A stretch of 47,424 nt of DNA from JAURVT01 sp049059935. Lineage in GTDB: Bacteria; Actinomycetota; Actinomycetes; Propionibacteriales; Nocardioidaceae. Numbering within the stretch: the stretch's first letter is position 1; each line of letters begins with the position of its first letter. The DNA is taken from NCBI RefSeq assembly GCF_049059935.1, contig NZ_JBMGQR010000029.1:1-47424 (forward strand), read 5' to 3'. Made by a program: the position numbers and the translations under genes. Positions 17,011-24,238 of the stretch are shown here, one piece after another. The notes beneath the pieces were generated by a model. It saw only the letters and a list, made by a program, of their open reading frames with translations. It had not been told where the DNA came from and made no database searches.

Positions 17011-17925
17011 TCAGACCTCCAGCAGGTTCGAGGCCCCCAGCGCGGCACGCAGGGCGGCGACCTCGTCGTCGGTGGCGTCGACGAGGGGCGAGCGGACGGT
17101 GCGGTGCTCCAGGACCCCCAGCAGCTGCAGGCACGCCTTGGCGGTGATGACGCCCTGCGTGGTGGCGCTCATGATGGCGCCGACGGCGGGCAGCAGGCGG
17201 CGGTAGATGCCGACGGCGTCGTCGACACGACCCTCGTCGACGGCCGCGACCATCGCCGCGTAGTCCGCGCCCGCGACGTGCGCGACCACCGACACGACGC
17301 CGGCGGCGCCGTGGGTCAGCCACGCCAGGTTGAGGGCGTCGTCGCCGGAGTACAGCGCCAGGCCCGTCTCGGCCATCACCCACGACCCGCCCGCGATGTC
17401 GCCGACGGCGTCCTTCACGGCCACGACGCGCGGGTCGGCGGCGACCTCCGTGTAGGTCTGGGGCGCGATGCGGACGTTGGTGCGCCCGGGGATGTCGTAG
17501 AGCATCACCGGCAGGTCGCCCGCCTCGACGACGGTCTCGAAGTGGCGCAGCAGGCCCGCCTGCGGGGGCTTGTTGTAGTACGGCGAGACCAGCAGGGTGC
17601 CGTGCGCGCCCGCGGTGGCCGCCTGGCGTGCCAGCCGCACCGACGCGGCCGTGTCGTTGGTGCCGACGCCCGCGATGACGGTCGCGCGGTCGCCGACGGC
17701 CTCGAGCACGGCGGCCAGCAGGCGCCCGTCCTCGTCCGGCGTGGTGGTGGGCGACTCGCCCGTGGTGCCGCTGACGACGAGCCCGTCGTTGCCGGCATCG
17801 ACCAGGTGGGCGGCGACCTTCTGCGCGGCCGGGAGGTCGAGCGACCCGTCGGGCCCGAACGGCGTCACCATGGCGGTGAGCACCCGTCCGAACGGCGCCG
17901 CGGGCGTGGCGAGCGGAGAGGTCAT
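17011..17925 (-). CDS. dapA: 4-hydroxy-tetrahydrodipicolinate synthase
   Basis: This enzyme condenses pyruvate with aspartate semialdehyde at the branch point to lysine and diaminopimelate. Key residues are visible: Schiff-base Lys171 (VVAVKDAVGD), Tyr143 (MLYDIPGRT), and the SGTTGE motif (52-57). The length is 304 residues. Start ATG 17925 is preceded by TAGGCT and 7 nt, the leaderless arrangement; an upstream in-frame extension to 18006 runs through the inverted repeat and is not supported. It is cotranscribed with rnj and divergent from the thioesterase gene. The next pathway enzyme, DapB, is encoded 6 kb away at 23457. Confidence 0.95.
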   Translation of the reverse strand: MTSPLATPAAPFGRVLTAMVTPFGPDGSLDLPAAQKVAAHLVDAGNDGLVVSGTTGESPTTTPDEDGRLLAAVLEAVGDRATVIAGVGTNDTAASVRLARQAATAGAHGTLLVSPYYNKPPQAGLLRHFETVVEAGDLPVMLYDIPGRTNVRIAPQTYTEVAADPRVVAVKDAVGDIAGGSWVMAETGLALYSGDDALNLAWLTHGAAGVVSVVAHVAGADYAAMVAAVDEGRVDDAVGIYRRLLPAVGAIMSATTQGVITAKACLQLLGVLEHRTVRSPLVDATDDEVAALRAALGASNLLEV

Positions 17926-17932
17926 GGGCCGC

Positions 17933-17938
17933 AGCCTA
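17933..17938 (-). promoter_or_regulatory. Predicted -10 element (TAGGCT) of leaderless dapA
   Basis: TAGGCT ends 7 nt before ATG 17925. If this is the -10 element, the large inverted repeat at 17963-18004 lies upstream of or over the -35 region and is not transcribed into dapA mRNA. Confidence 0.5.
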
Positions 17939-17962
17939 GCGTTCTGGGTCCGGACGGCAGTC

Positions 17963-18004
17963 GTCCCGGTGCTGTCCGCTCGGGGGCCCGGACAGCACCG
18001 GGAC
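17963..18004. promoter_or_regulatory. Perfect 16-bp inverted repeat in the dapA/thioesterase divergent region
   Basis: The left arm is GTCCCGGTGCTGTCCG (17963-17978) and the right arm is its exact reverse complement (17989-18004), with a 10-nt loop CTCGGGGGCC. It sits 37 nt upstream of the dapA start and 77 nt upstream of the thioesterase start. There is no T tract on either side. It may be an operator for a dimeric regulator, or a hairpin in the thioesterase leader. Confidence 0.7.
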
Positions 18005-18081
18005 ACGCGCTACATCGCCGGGGACGTGCGAAGCGTTACAGGTCATTCACATTTTCTTCCGCGTGCCGCGAGGATGGCCCC

Positions 18082-18882
18082 GTGACGGACCACGAGCTCG
18101 ACGTCGACACCGCCAGCCGCCCCGCCGGGCCGGGCATCCGCGAGGGCGAGGTGACCGACCGCTGGAACACCCCCAACGGCACGCCGAACGGCGGCTACCT
18201 GCTCGCGATCGCCCTGCGGGGCCTGGCCGAGGACGTGGACGCGCCCGACCCGCTCGTCGCGGCGATGTCGTACCTGCGCCCCGCCGTGCCGGGGCCGGTG
18301 AGCCTGGAGCAGTCGGTGCTGCGGGCCGGCAAGCGGGTCACCACCGCGGAGTCGACGGTGAGCCAGGACGGCAGGGCGGTCGCCCACCTGGTGGCGAGCT
18401 TCGGCGACAGGTCGACGTCGTCCGGGCCGTCGGTCGAGCTGGGCGCGCCGCCCGACCTGCCGCCGCCGGACGAGTGCCTCGACCCCGGCCTGACCGCGAT
18501 GTCGGGCCCGAACGGCCCCATGACGATCGCCGACCGCGGCGTCTACCGGCTCGCGTCGGTGCCCGGCTGGGCGCAGGGCCGACCGTCCGGCGACCCCACC
18601 GCCCAGTTCTGGGTGCGCTTCGCCGACGGGCGCCCGGTCGACCGTCTCGCGCTGGCGTTCCTCGTCGACGCCTGGCCGCCCGCCGTCGCCGAGCTCGGCC
18701 ACCTCGCCGCGGTCACCGTCCAGCTGACCGTGCACCTGCACCGCGTGCCCGTCGGCCCCTGGGTCGCCTGCCGCGTCACCACCCGCCACCTCGTCGACGG
18801 CTACCACGAGGAGGACGTCGAGATCTGGGACGAGGACGGCAACCTCTGCGCTCTCTCCCGCCAGCTGGCTCTCGTCCTCTGA
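18082..18882 (+). CDS. Thioesterase family protein (double hot-dog, acyl-CoA thioesterase-like)
   Basis: This is a predicted cytoplasmic acyl-CoA thioesterase of 266 residues. The first hot-dog half has NTPNGTPNGGYLLAIALRGL and the strand-rich VPGPVSLEQSVLRAGKRVTTAESTV. The second half has DAWPPAV and VTVQLTVHLHRVPVGPW, the usual TesB-like (4HBT_3) pattern. GTG 18082 is chosen because GAGG lies 8 nt upstream (GAGGAT also fits a leaderless -10), and no conserved sequence lies further upstream. It is divergent from dapA across the inverted repeat and convergent with folA. The physiological substrate is unknown. Confidence 0.78.
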   Translation: MTDHELDVDTASRPAGPGIREGEVTDRWNTPNGTPNGGYLLAIALRGLAEDVDAPDPLVAAMSYLRPAVPGPVSLEQSVLRAGKRVTTAESTVSQDGRAVAHLVASFGDRSTSSGPSVELGAPPDLPPPDECLDPGLTAMSGPNGPMTIADRGVYRLASVPGWAQGRPSGDPTAQFWVRFADGRPVDRLALAFLVDAWPPAVAELGHLAAVTVQLTVHLHRVPVGPWVACRVTTRHLVDGYHEEDVEIWDEDGNLCALSRQLALVL

Positions 18883-18906
18883 GGCGTCCCGACACCTCAG
18901 CTCGAG

Positions 18907-19380
18907 CTAGGCGCGCACGTACGTGACGACGTCGTAGCCCGTCTCGGCCTCGCGGGAGGTCTCGCGCCAGGCGGACCAGTCGACGTCGGGGAAGACGGTG
19001 TCGCCGTCGTGGGCGTCGTGCACGTGGCTGACGACCATGGTGTCGACGAGCCCCTGGGACAGGGCGTCGGCGTAGATGCGCGCTCCCCCGACGACGAACA
19101 CCTCGGGATCGAGGCCCAGCCCGTGCGCGACCGCGTCGGCCACGGACGGCAGGACCGGCACGCCCTCGCCGAACATGCGGCGCTGGCGCGACACGACGAT
19201 CGAGGTGCGCCCGGGCAGCTGGCCCATCGAGTCGAACGTCCGCGAGCCCATCACCATCACGTGGCCGGTGGTGAGGGCCTTGAAGCGCGGGAGGTCGCCC
19301 TCCAGCCGCGGCCAGGGCAGGCCGCCGTCGCGACCGATCACCCCGTTCGCGGCCACCGCGACGACGAGCGTGACGCTCAT
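18907..19380 (-). CDS. folA: Dihydrofolate reductase
   Basis: This enzyme reduces dihydrofolate to tetrahydrofolate with NADPH, regenerating the folate oxidised by thymidylate synthase. The N-terminus has AVAANGVIGRDGGLPW, an acidic catalytic residue follows in EGDLPRFK (Asp29 likely), and MGSRTFDSMGQLPGR and VFVVGGARIY are family motifs. The length is 157 residues. ATG 19380 overlaps the thyA stop by 4 nt (ATGA), so the two are translationally coupled. Its 3' end meets the thioesterase gene 24 nt away. Confidence 0.95.
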   Translation of the reverse strand: MSVTLVVAVAANGVIGRDGGLPWPRLEGDLPRFKALTTGHVMVMGSRTFDSMGQLPGRTSIVVSRQRRMFGEGVPVLPSVADAVAHGLGLDPEVFVVGGARIYADALSQGLVDTMVVSHVHDAHDGDTVFPDVDWSAWRETSREAETGYDVVTYVRA

Positions 19381-20186
19381 ACGGCGATCGGCGCCTTGAT
19401 GCCGGGGTGCGGGTCGTAGCCGGTGACCTTGACCGAGTCGACACCGAAGCCGTCGATCGTCGTGACCTGCGGGTCGAGCCACAGCTCGGGCAGCGGACGC
19501 GGCTCGCGGGTCAGCTGCTCGCGGGCCTGGTCGAGGTGGTTCAGGTACAGGTGGGCGTCACCGAGCGTGTGGACGAGGTCGCCCACGCCGAGGCCGGCGA
19601 CCTGCGCCACCATGTGCGTCAGCAAGGCGTACGAGGCGATGTTGAACGGCACGCCGAGGAACACGTCGGCCGAGCGCTGGTACATCTGGCACGACAGCAG
19701 GCCCGGCCCGTCGTCCTGCGGCTGCACGTAGAACTGGAAGAACGCGTGGCACGGGGCGAGCGCCATGGCGCCGAGGTCGGCGACGTTCCAGGCGCTGACG
19801 AGGTGGCGGCGCGAGTCGGGGTCGGTCCTCAGGTTCTCCACGACGCCCGCGAGCTGGTCGATCGTGTCGCCGTCGGGCGTGGGCCACGAGCGCCACTGGT
19901 GGCCGTAGACCGGGCCGAGGTCGCCGTTCTCGTCGGCCCACTCGTCCCAGATGGTGACGCCGTTCTCGCGCAGCCAGGCGGTGTTGGTGTCGCCGGCGAC
20001 GAACCACAGCAACTCGTTGACGACCGAGCGCACGTGCACCTTCTTGGTGGTGACGAGCGGGAAGCCGGCGCGCAGGTCGAAGCGCATCTGGTGGCCGAAG
20101 ACGCTGAGCGTGCCGGTGCCGGTGCGGTCGCCCTTCTCCACGCCGTCGTCGAGGATCTTCTGCACGAGGTCGAGGTACTGCTGCAC
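19377..20186 (-). CDS. thyA: Thymidylate synthase (ThyA)
   Basis: This enzyme makes dTMP from dUMP using methylene-tetrahydrofolate. The catalytic Cys146 lies in MALAPCHAFFQFYV, and the dUMP/folate-site motifs RSADVFLGVPFNIASYALL and HLYLNHLDQ follow. The length is 269 residues. It is upstream of folA, a thyA-folA operon. The GTG start at 20186 is preceded by TACGAT and 6 nt with no Shine-Dalgarno sequence, so transcription is probably leaderless. Confidence 0.96.
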   Translation of the reverse strand: MQQYLDLVQKILDDGVEKGDRTGTGTLSVFGHQMRFDLRAGFPLVTTKKVHVRSVVNELLWFVAGDTNTAWLRENGVTIWDEWADENGDLGPVYGHQWRSWPTPDGDTIDQLAGVVENLRTDPDSRRHLVSAWNVADLGAMALAPCHAFFQFYVQPQDDGPGLLSCQMYQRSADVFLGVPFNIASYALLTHMVAQVAGLGVGDLVHTLGDAHLYLNHLDQAREQLTREPRPLPELWLDPQVTTIDGFGVDSVKVTGYDPHPGIKAPIAV

Positions 20187-20192
20187 CCGCCG

Positions 20193-20198
20193 ATCGTA
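20193..20198 (-). promoter_or_regulatory. Predicted -10 element (TACGAT) of leaderless thyA
   Basis: TACGAT ends 6 nt before GTG 20186 in the 48-nt divergent gap. The agreement with the -10 consensus TANNNT and the spacing are both good. Confidence 0.55.
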
Positions 20199-20234
20199 CT
20201 CCGGGCGACCGTCGGGACTGGTTGACTACGCCGC

Positions 20235-20741
20235 GTGACCCACCCCTCCGCGCCCCGACCGGCCTCGGCGTCCTCCCTGCGCGTGCTGACGTTCGCGCTC
20301 GCCGCCGCCCCCGTGATCGTGACCGTCGCCGTCCTGTTCGTCCTGGGCGTCCCGTCGGGCTCCCCCGACCTGCTGTCGGTGGCGTGCCTGGGGCTCGTGG
20401 CGGTCGGCGCGGTGATGGCCGAGACCGTCGGGTTCGTGGTCCCGGCCATCCCTGCAGGCGGCACCTACGACCCCCAGCACGTCGCGAACGAGTCGGTCGC
20501 CACGTTCCAGACCGCCGCGATCCGCCGGTTCGTCGCGATCGAGGCGCCGTTCATCGTGTCGCTCGCGCTTGGCTTCTCGTTCACCGAGTCCGCGTGGCCG
20601 GTGCTGGTCACCGTGGTCCCGACGGTCCTGCTGATCCTGCTCGAGATCGCCCCCAGCCGTCGCAACGCCGACCGCACCGCGGCGCGGCTCGAGCGCGAGG
20701 GCGCCCCCTCCTACCTGCACCAGGGCCTCGGCCTGGCCTAG
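20235..20741 (+). CDS. Hypothetical integral membrane protein
   Basis: This 168-residue protein of unknown function has about four predicted membrane helices: VLTFALAAAPVIVTVAVLFVLG, LLSVACLGLVAVGAVMAETVGF, FIVSLALGFSF, and WPVLVTVVPTVLLILLEI. It ends in a charged cytoplasmic tail. The GTG start at 20235 has no clear ribosome binding site. It is divergent from thyA and is the first of six genes on the + strand. I do not recognise a family motif that gives function. Confidence 0.6.
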   Translation: MTHPSAPRPASASSLRVLTFALAAAPVIVTVAVLFVLGVPSGSPDLLSVACLGLVAVGAVMAETVGFVVPAIPAGGTYDPQHVANESVATFQTAAIRRFVAIEAPFIVSLALGFSFTESAWPVLVTVVPTVLLILLEIAPSRRNADRTAARLEREGAPSYLHQGLGLA

Positions 20742-20744
20742 TTT
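20739..20744 (+). promoter_or_regulatory. Predicted -10 element (TAGTTT) overlapping the upstream stop codon
   Basis: TAGTTT ends 6 nt before ATG 20751. Its first three bases are the TAG stop codon of the preceding membrane-protein gene, so termination and initiation signals are fused. Confidence 0.5.
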
Positions 20745-20750
20745 CGAGGC

Positions 20751-21251
20751 ATGCCCGACGTCACGTACCCCGAGGTCGGCGCCACCGCGGGCGACCTGCC
20801 CACCGGCTACCACCACGTCCGCGCCGAGCGCGTGGTCGGCCACGGACGCGAGCACTTCGAGCGCGCCGCCGACGACCTGCTCTCCGGCGAGGTCCAGCGG
20901 CGGGCCGGGACGACCGTCCGGCTCTCGCAGGTGCCGCTGCGCGAGGGCACCCATGTCCAGATGCGGCTGCGCCTCGGGCCGCTGGGGTTCGACGCGCCCT
21001 GCCTGGTGGTGTGGGCCGAGAGGACGCCCGACCGCTGCGGCTTCGCCTACGGGACGCTGCCCGGCCACCCCGAGCGCGGCGAGGAGCGGTTCGAGCTGCG
21101 CCTGGCCCCGTCGGGCGAGGTGACCTTCGTGATCACCGTGTTCTCGACGCCCGCCCGCTGGTTCACCCGGCTCGGCGGGCCGGTGGGCCGTCTCGTCCAG
21201 GGCCGGATGACGCGCCGCTACCTGGGCGCGCTGGCGTCCCCCACCGCCTGA
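20751..21251 (+). CDS. DUF1990 family protein
   Basis: This 166-residue cytoplasmic protein matches the DUF1990 pattern: TGYHHVRAERVVGHG near the N-terminus, LRLGPLGFDAPCLVVW in the middle, then FAYGTLPGHPERGEERF and a C-terminal FSTPARWFTRLGGPVGRLVQ. The fold probably resembles START/SRPBCC proteins, but the biochemical role is unknown. ATG 20751 lies 6 nt after a TAGTTT hexamer, suggesting its own leaderless promoter although the previous gene ends only 9 nt upstream. Confidence 0.75.
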   Translation: MPDVTYPEVGATAGDLPTGYHHVRAERVVGHGREHFERAADDLLSGEVQRRAGTTVRLSQVPLREGTHVQMRLRLGPLGFDAPCLVVWAERTPDRCGFAYGTLPGHPERGEERFELRLAPSGEVTFVITVFSTPARWFTRLGGPVGRLVQGRMTRRYLGALASPTA

Positions 21252-21263
21252 CAAGATGGCGCG

Positions 21264-21821
21264 ATGAGCCCCACAGCCGACGTCAGCGTCCGCGTCGCGT
21301 GGTCCGCGGACGCCGAGGCCGTGGCCTGGGTGCAGGTGCGCGCCTGGCGTGAGGCGTACGCCGACGTCATGCCCGCCGACGTGCTCGAGGCGCTCGTCGA
21401 GGACGACGTCGCCGACGCCTGGCGCGGGTCGATGGCCCGACCCGGCGACGCGCGCAACCGGGTCCTGGTGGCCCTCGAGCGGGCCAACGTCCGCGGGTTC
21501 GCCGTGACGGCCCCCTCCGGCGACCCCGACGCCGACCCGGTCGCCGACGGGGAGGTGTCCGAGCTCGTCGTCCACCCCGACCACCGCGGCGCCGGCCACG
21601 GGTCGCGGCTGCTGCAGGCCGCGTCCGAGACGCTCGCCGCCGACGGCTTCCGGCGTGCGTCGATGTGGGTGCCCGCCGCCGCCGACGACCTCCGCGCCTT
21701 CGTCACCGGCACCGGCTGGGCCGCCGACGGCGCCCACCGCGAGCTGGCGCTGGACGCCGAGGGCGAGGTCACGCTCAAGCAGGTGCGGCTCCACACGTCG
21801 CTGGTGGACGAGCCGTCATGA
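21264..21821 (+). CDS. GNAT family N-acetyltransferase
   Basis: This is a predicted acetyl-CoA-dependent N-acyltransferase of 185 residues. Motif A is seen in VSELVVHPDHRGAGHGSRLL, the pyrophosphate-binding loop being HRGAGHG. The N-terminal part (VQVRAWREAYADVMP) resembles amino-acid or antibiotic acetyltransferases of unknown substrate. ATG 21264 follows CAAGAT plus 6 nt. The stop overlaps the start of the DUF2461 gene by 4 nt (ATGA), so these two are coupled. Confidence 0.85.
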   Translation: MSPTADVSVRVAWSADAEAVAWVQVRAWREAYADVMPADVLEALVEDDVADAWRGSMARPGDARNRVLVALERANVRGFAVTAPSGDPDADPVADGEVSELVVHPDHRGAGHGSRLLQAASETLAADGFRRASMWVPAAADDLRAFVTGTGWAADGAHRELALDAEGEVTLKQVRLHTSLVDEPS

Positions 21822-22474
21822 CCGGGTTCACCGGCGTCCCGGTGGACGCCCTCGACTTCTACGACGACCTCGAGCAGGACAACTCCAAGGTCTTCTGGAC
21901 CGCCCACAAGGAGCGCTACGAGACGTCGGTGCGTGCGCCGGTCGAGGCCCTCGCCGCCGCGCTCGAGCACGAGTTCGGCGCCGCCAAGCTGTTCCGGCCC
22001 TACCGCGACGTCCGCTTCGCCAAGGACAAGACGCCGTACAAGACCCACCAGGGCGCGTTCGTGCAGACCGCCCCGGCCTGCGGGCTGTACCTCGAGGTCA
22101 ACGCGGCCGGCCTGCGCACCGGCGCCGGCTGGTACCACGCCGAGCCCGCCGCCAAGCGCCGCTTCCGCGAGGCGGTGGACGACGACGCGTCCGGCCGCGC
22201 CCTCGTCGCGCTGCTCGACGAGGCCGCCACGCACGGCTTCGAGGTGGGCGGCGACCGGGTCAAGACGAGCCCGCGAGGCTGGGACGCCGACCATCCCCGC
22301 ATCGGCCTGCTGCGCCACAACACGCTCACCCTCGGCAAGGTCTACGAGAACCCCGCCTGGCTGGCCACGCCCGAGACGCTCGAGCGCGTCGCCGCCGACT
22401 GGCGCGCGGCGCGTCCGCTGCTCGACTGGCAGTCGCGGCACGTCGTCGGCGCCCTCGATGACGCCGACGTCTGA
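21818..22474 (+). CDS. DUF2461 domain-containing protein
   Basis: This 218-residue protein fits DUF2461. The N-terminus has DFYDDLEQDNSKVFW, then FRPYRDVRFAKDKTPYKTHQG, then GWYHAEPAAKRRFR, and the C-terminus has GWDADHPRIGLLRHNTLTLGK. The function of the family is unknown. It starts within the GNAT stop codon and overlaps the azlC start by 17 nt, so it is an internal member of a tightly packed operon. Confidence 0.85.
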   Translation: MTGFTGVPVDALDFYDDLEQDNSKVFWTAHKERYETSVRAPVEALAAALEHEFGAAKLFRPYRDVRFAKDKTPYKTHQGAFVQTAPACGLYLEVNAAGLRTGAGWYHAEPAAKRRFREAVDDDASGRALVALLDEAATHGFEVGGDRVKTSPRGWDADHPRIGLLRHNTLTLGKVYENPAWLATPETLERVAADWRAARPLLDWQSRHVVGALDDADV

Positions 22475-23135
22475 CCGCTCGGTCGTCGCCGACTCCCTCG
22501 GCGTGGGGGTCGCCACCGGGGTCTACGGCGTCTCGTTCGGCGCGATCGCGACGGCGTCCGGCCTGGACGTCTGGCAGGCGTGCGCGCTGTCGTTGCTGGT
22601 GTTCACCGGCGCGTCGCAGTTCGCGTTCGTCGGCGTGGTGGCCGCGGGAGGCTCGGCGCTCACCGGCGCGCTGACCGCCACCCTGCTCGGCAGCCGCAAC
22701 ACGTTCTACGGGCTCAGCATCGCCCAGCGTCTCGACGTCCGCGGCTGGCGGCGGCTCGCCGCGGCGCACCTGGTGATCGACGAGTCGACGGCCATGTCGG
22801 TCACCCGCGACACCCGCCGGCACGCGCGCCTGGGCTTCTACTGGACCGGCGCGTCGGTGTTCGTGCTCTGGAACGCGATGACGCTCGTCGGCGCCCTCGC
22901 GGGCGAGGCCATCGGCGACCCCCGCACCTACGGCCTGGACGCGGCCGTGGTGGCGGCGTTCGTCGGACTGCTGTGGCCGCGCCTGGTCACGACGAACGCC
23001 CGGCTGGTGGCCGCGGTGGGCGCACTGGCGGCGACGGCCCTGGTGCCGCTGGTCCCCTCAGGCGTCCCGATCATCCTCGGCGGCGCGGTCGCCGTCACCG
23101 TCGGCGTGGCGCTGCCGAGGAGGGCGACGGCGTGA
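22458..23135 (+). CDS. azlC: AzlC family branched-chain amino acid exporter, large subunit
   Basis: This polytopic membrane protein of 225 residues pairs with AzlD to export branched-chain amino acids or similar compounds. It starts with the typical GVATGVYGVSFGAIATASGLD, followed by LLVFTGASQFAFVGVVAAGG and LLGSRNTFYGLSIA. ATG 22458 lies 17 nt inside the end of the DUF2461 gene; longer in-frame sequence belongs to the shadow of that gene. The stop overlaps the azlD start (GTGA). Confidence 0.9.
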   Translation: MTPTSDRSVVADSLGVGVATGVYGVSFGAIATASGLDVWQACALSLLVFTGASQFAFVGVVAAGGSALTGALTATLLGSRNTFYGLSIAQRLDVRGWRRLAAAHLVIDESTAMSVTRDTRRHARLGFYWTGASVFVLWNAMTLVGALAGEAIGDPRTYGLDAAVVAAFVGLLWPRLVTTNARLVAAVGALAATALVPLVPSGVPIILGGAVAVTVGVALPRRATA

Positions 23136-23455
23136 CGTCCTCCTCCCCGGTGCTCTGGATCGGCATCGCCGTCGCGGCAGTGCTCTGCTACGGGCTCAAG
23201 TACGCCGGGCTCGCCGGGCCGCAGCGCGTGCTCGACCATCCATGGACGGTGCGCGTCGCCGACCTGATCCCGGTGGGTCTGCTCGGCGCACTGGTGGCGG
23301 TGCAGCTGCTGCAGGCCCCGGACGGCGGCGCGCTGGTGCTGGACGCGCGGGTGCTGGGCGTCGCCGTGGCCGTCGTCCTGCTGCTCCTGAGGGCGCCGTT
23401 CCTGGTCGTGGTGGGCGGCGCGGCCCTCGTCGCGGCGCTCGTCCGGCTGCTCTGA
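23132..23455 (+). CDS. azlD: AzlD family branched-chain amino acid exporter, small subunit
   Basis: This 107-residue membrane protein has three or four helices and is the expected partner of AzlC. It begins VTSSSPVLWIGIAVAAVLCYG and carries LKYAGLAGPQRVLDHPWTVRVADL, usual for AzlD. GTG 23132 overlaps the azlC stop by 4 nt, and GAGGAGGG lies about 8 nt upstream. Its stop codon is separated by one base from the convergent dapB stop. Confidence 0.88.
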   Translation: MTSSSPVLWIGIAVAAVLCYGLKYAGLAGPQRVLDHPWTVRVADLIPVGLLGALVAVQLLQAPDGGALVLDARVLGVAVAVVLLLLRAPFLVVVGGAALVAALVRLL

Positions 23456-23456
23456 G

Positions 23457-24215
23457 TCAGCCGAGGCCCAGCACGCCGTCGAGCCCGACGGTGACGCCGC
23501 GGAGGTCGACGACGCCGCGGAGGCCGGCGACGACGCCCGGCATGAACGACTCGCGGTGGATCGAGTCGTGACGCAGCGTGAGCGTCTCGCCCTGGTCGCC
23601 CAGCAGCACCTCCTGCGACGCGACGATGCCGCGCGACCGGACCGCGTGGACGCGGACGCCCTCGACGTCGGCGCCGCGGGCGCCCTTCTCGTCGTGGGTG
23701 GTCGCGTCGGGGATCGGCGCGCTGCCGGCCTCACGACGGGCGGCCGCGATCAGCTCGGCCGTGCGCTGGGCGGTGCCCGACGGCGCGTCGACCTTGTCGG
23801 GGTGGTGCAGCTCGATCACCTCGACGGACTCGAAGAACGGCGCCGCAACCTGGGCGAAGCGCATCATCAGCACCGCGCCGATGGAGAAGTTGGGGACCAC
23901 GAGCACGCCCACCTGGGGATCGTCGCCGAGCAGCTCGCGCACCTCGGCCACCCGCTCGTCGGTGAACCCCGACGTGCCCACGACCGCGTGCACGCCGTGC
24001 TCGACGCACCAGCGCAGGTGCTCCATCACGGCGTCGGGGCGCGTGAAGTCGAGCGCCACCTGGGCGCCCGCGGCGGCGACGTCGTCGAGGTCGTCGCCGA
24101 GGTCGATCCGGGCGACGAGCTCGAGCCCGTCGGCGGCCTCGACCGCCGCGCACGACTCCGAGCCCATGCGTCCCTTGGCCCCGAGGACCGCCACCCTCAC
24201 CACGTCAGCGCTCAT
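23457..24215 (-). CDS. dapB: 4-hydroxy-tetrahydrodipicolinate reductase
   Basis: This enzyme reduces the DapA product with NAD(P)H on the way to lysine and diaminopimelate. The nucleotide-binding loop is VLGAKGRMGS near the N-terminus. The catalytic and substrate motif is ELHHPDKVDAPSGTA, with His-His-Lys and the SGT loop. The length is 252 residues from ATG 24215, with AACGAT 7 nt upstream as a possible weak leaderless -10. ATG 24224 is an alternative start. It is not linked to dapA, which is 6 kb away, but the two lie in the same region in mycobacteria too. Confidence 0.94.
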   Translation of the reverse strand: MSADVVRVAVLGAKGRMGSESCAAVEAADGLELVARIDLGDDLDDVAAAGAQVALDFTRPDAVMEHLRWCVEHGVHAVVGTSGFTDERVAEVRELLGDDPQVGVLVVPNFSIGAVLMMRFAQVAAPFFESVEVIELHHPDKVDAPSGTAQRTAELIAAARREAGSAPIPDATTHDEKGARGADVEGVRVHAVRSRGIVASQEVLLGDQGETLTLRHDSIHRESFMPGVVAGLRGVVDLRGVTVGLDGVLGLG

Positions 24216-24238
24216 GGCGCCCATCGTTCCATGCGGGC

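Noticed and set aside
17926..18081. Lysine riboswitch or attenuator upstream of dapA
   Set aside because: The predicted dapA message starts at or near the start codon, and the region lacks the long conserved riboswitch core. Only a simple inverted repeat is seen.
18899..18908. Palindrome AGCTCGAGCT at the folA/thioesterase junction as a terminator
   Set aside because: The 10-bp palindrome has no loop, overlaps the folA stop codon and has no T tract, so it cannot form a useful hairpin.
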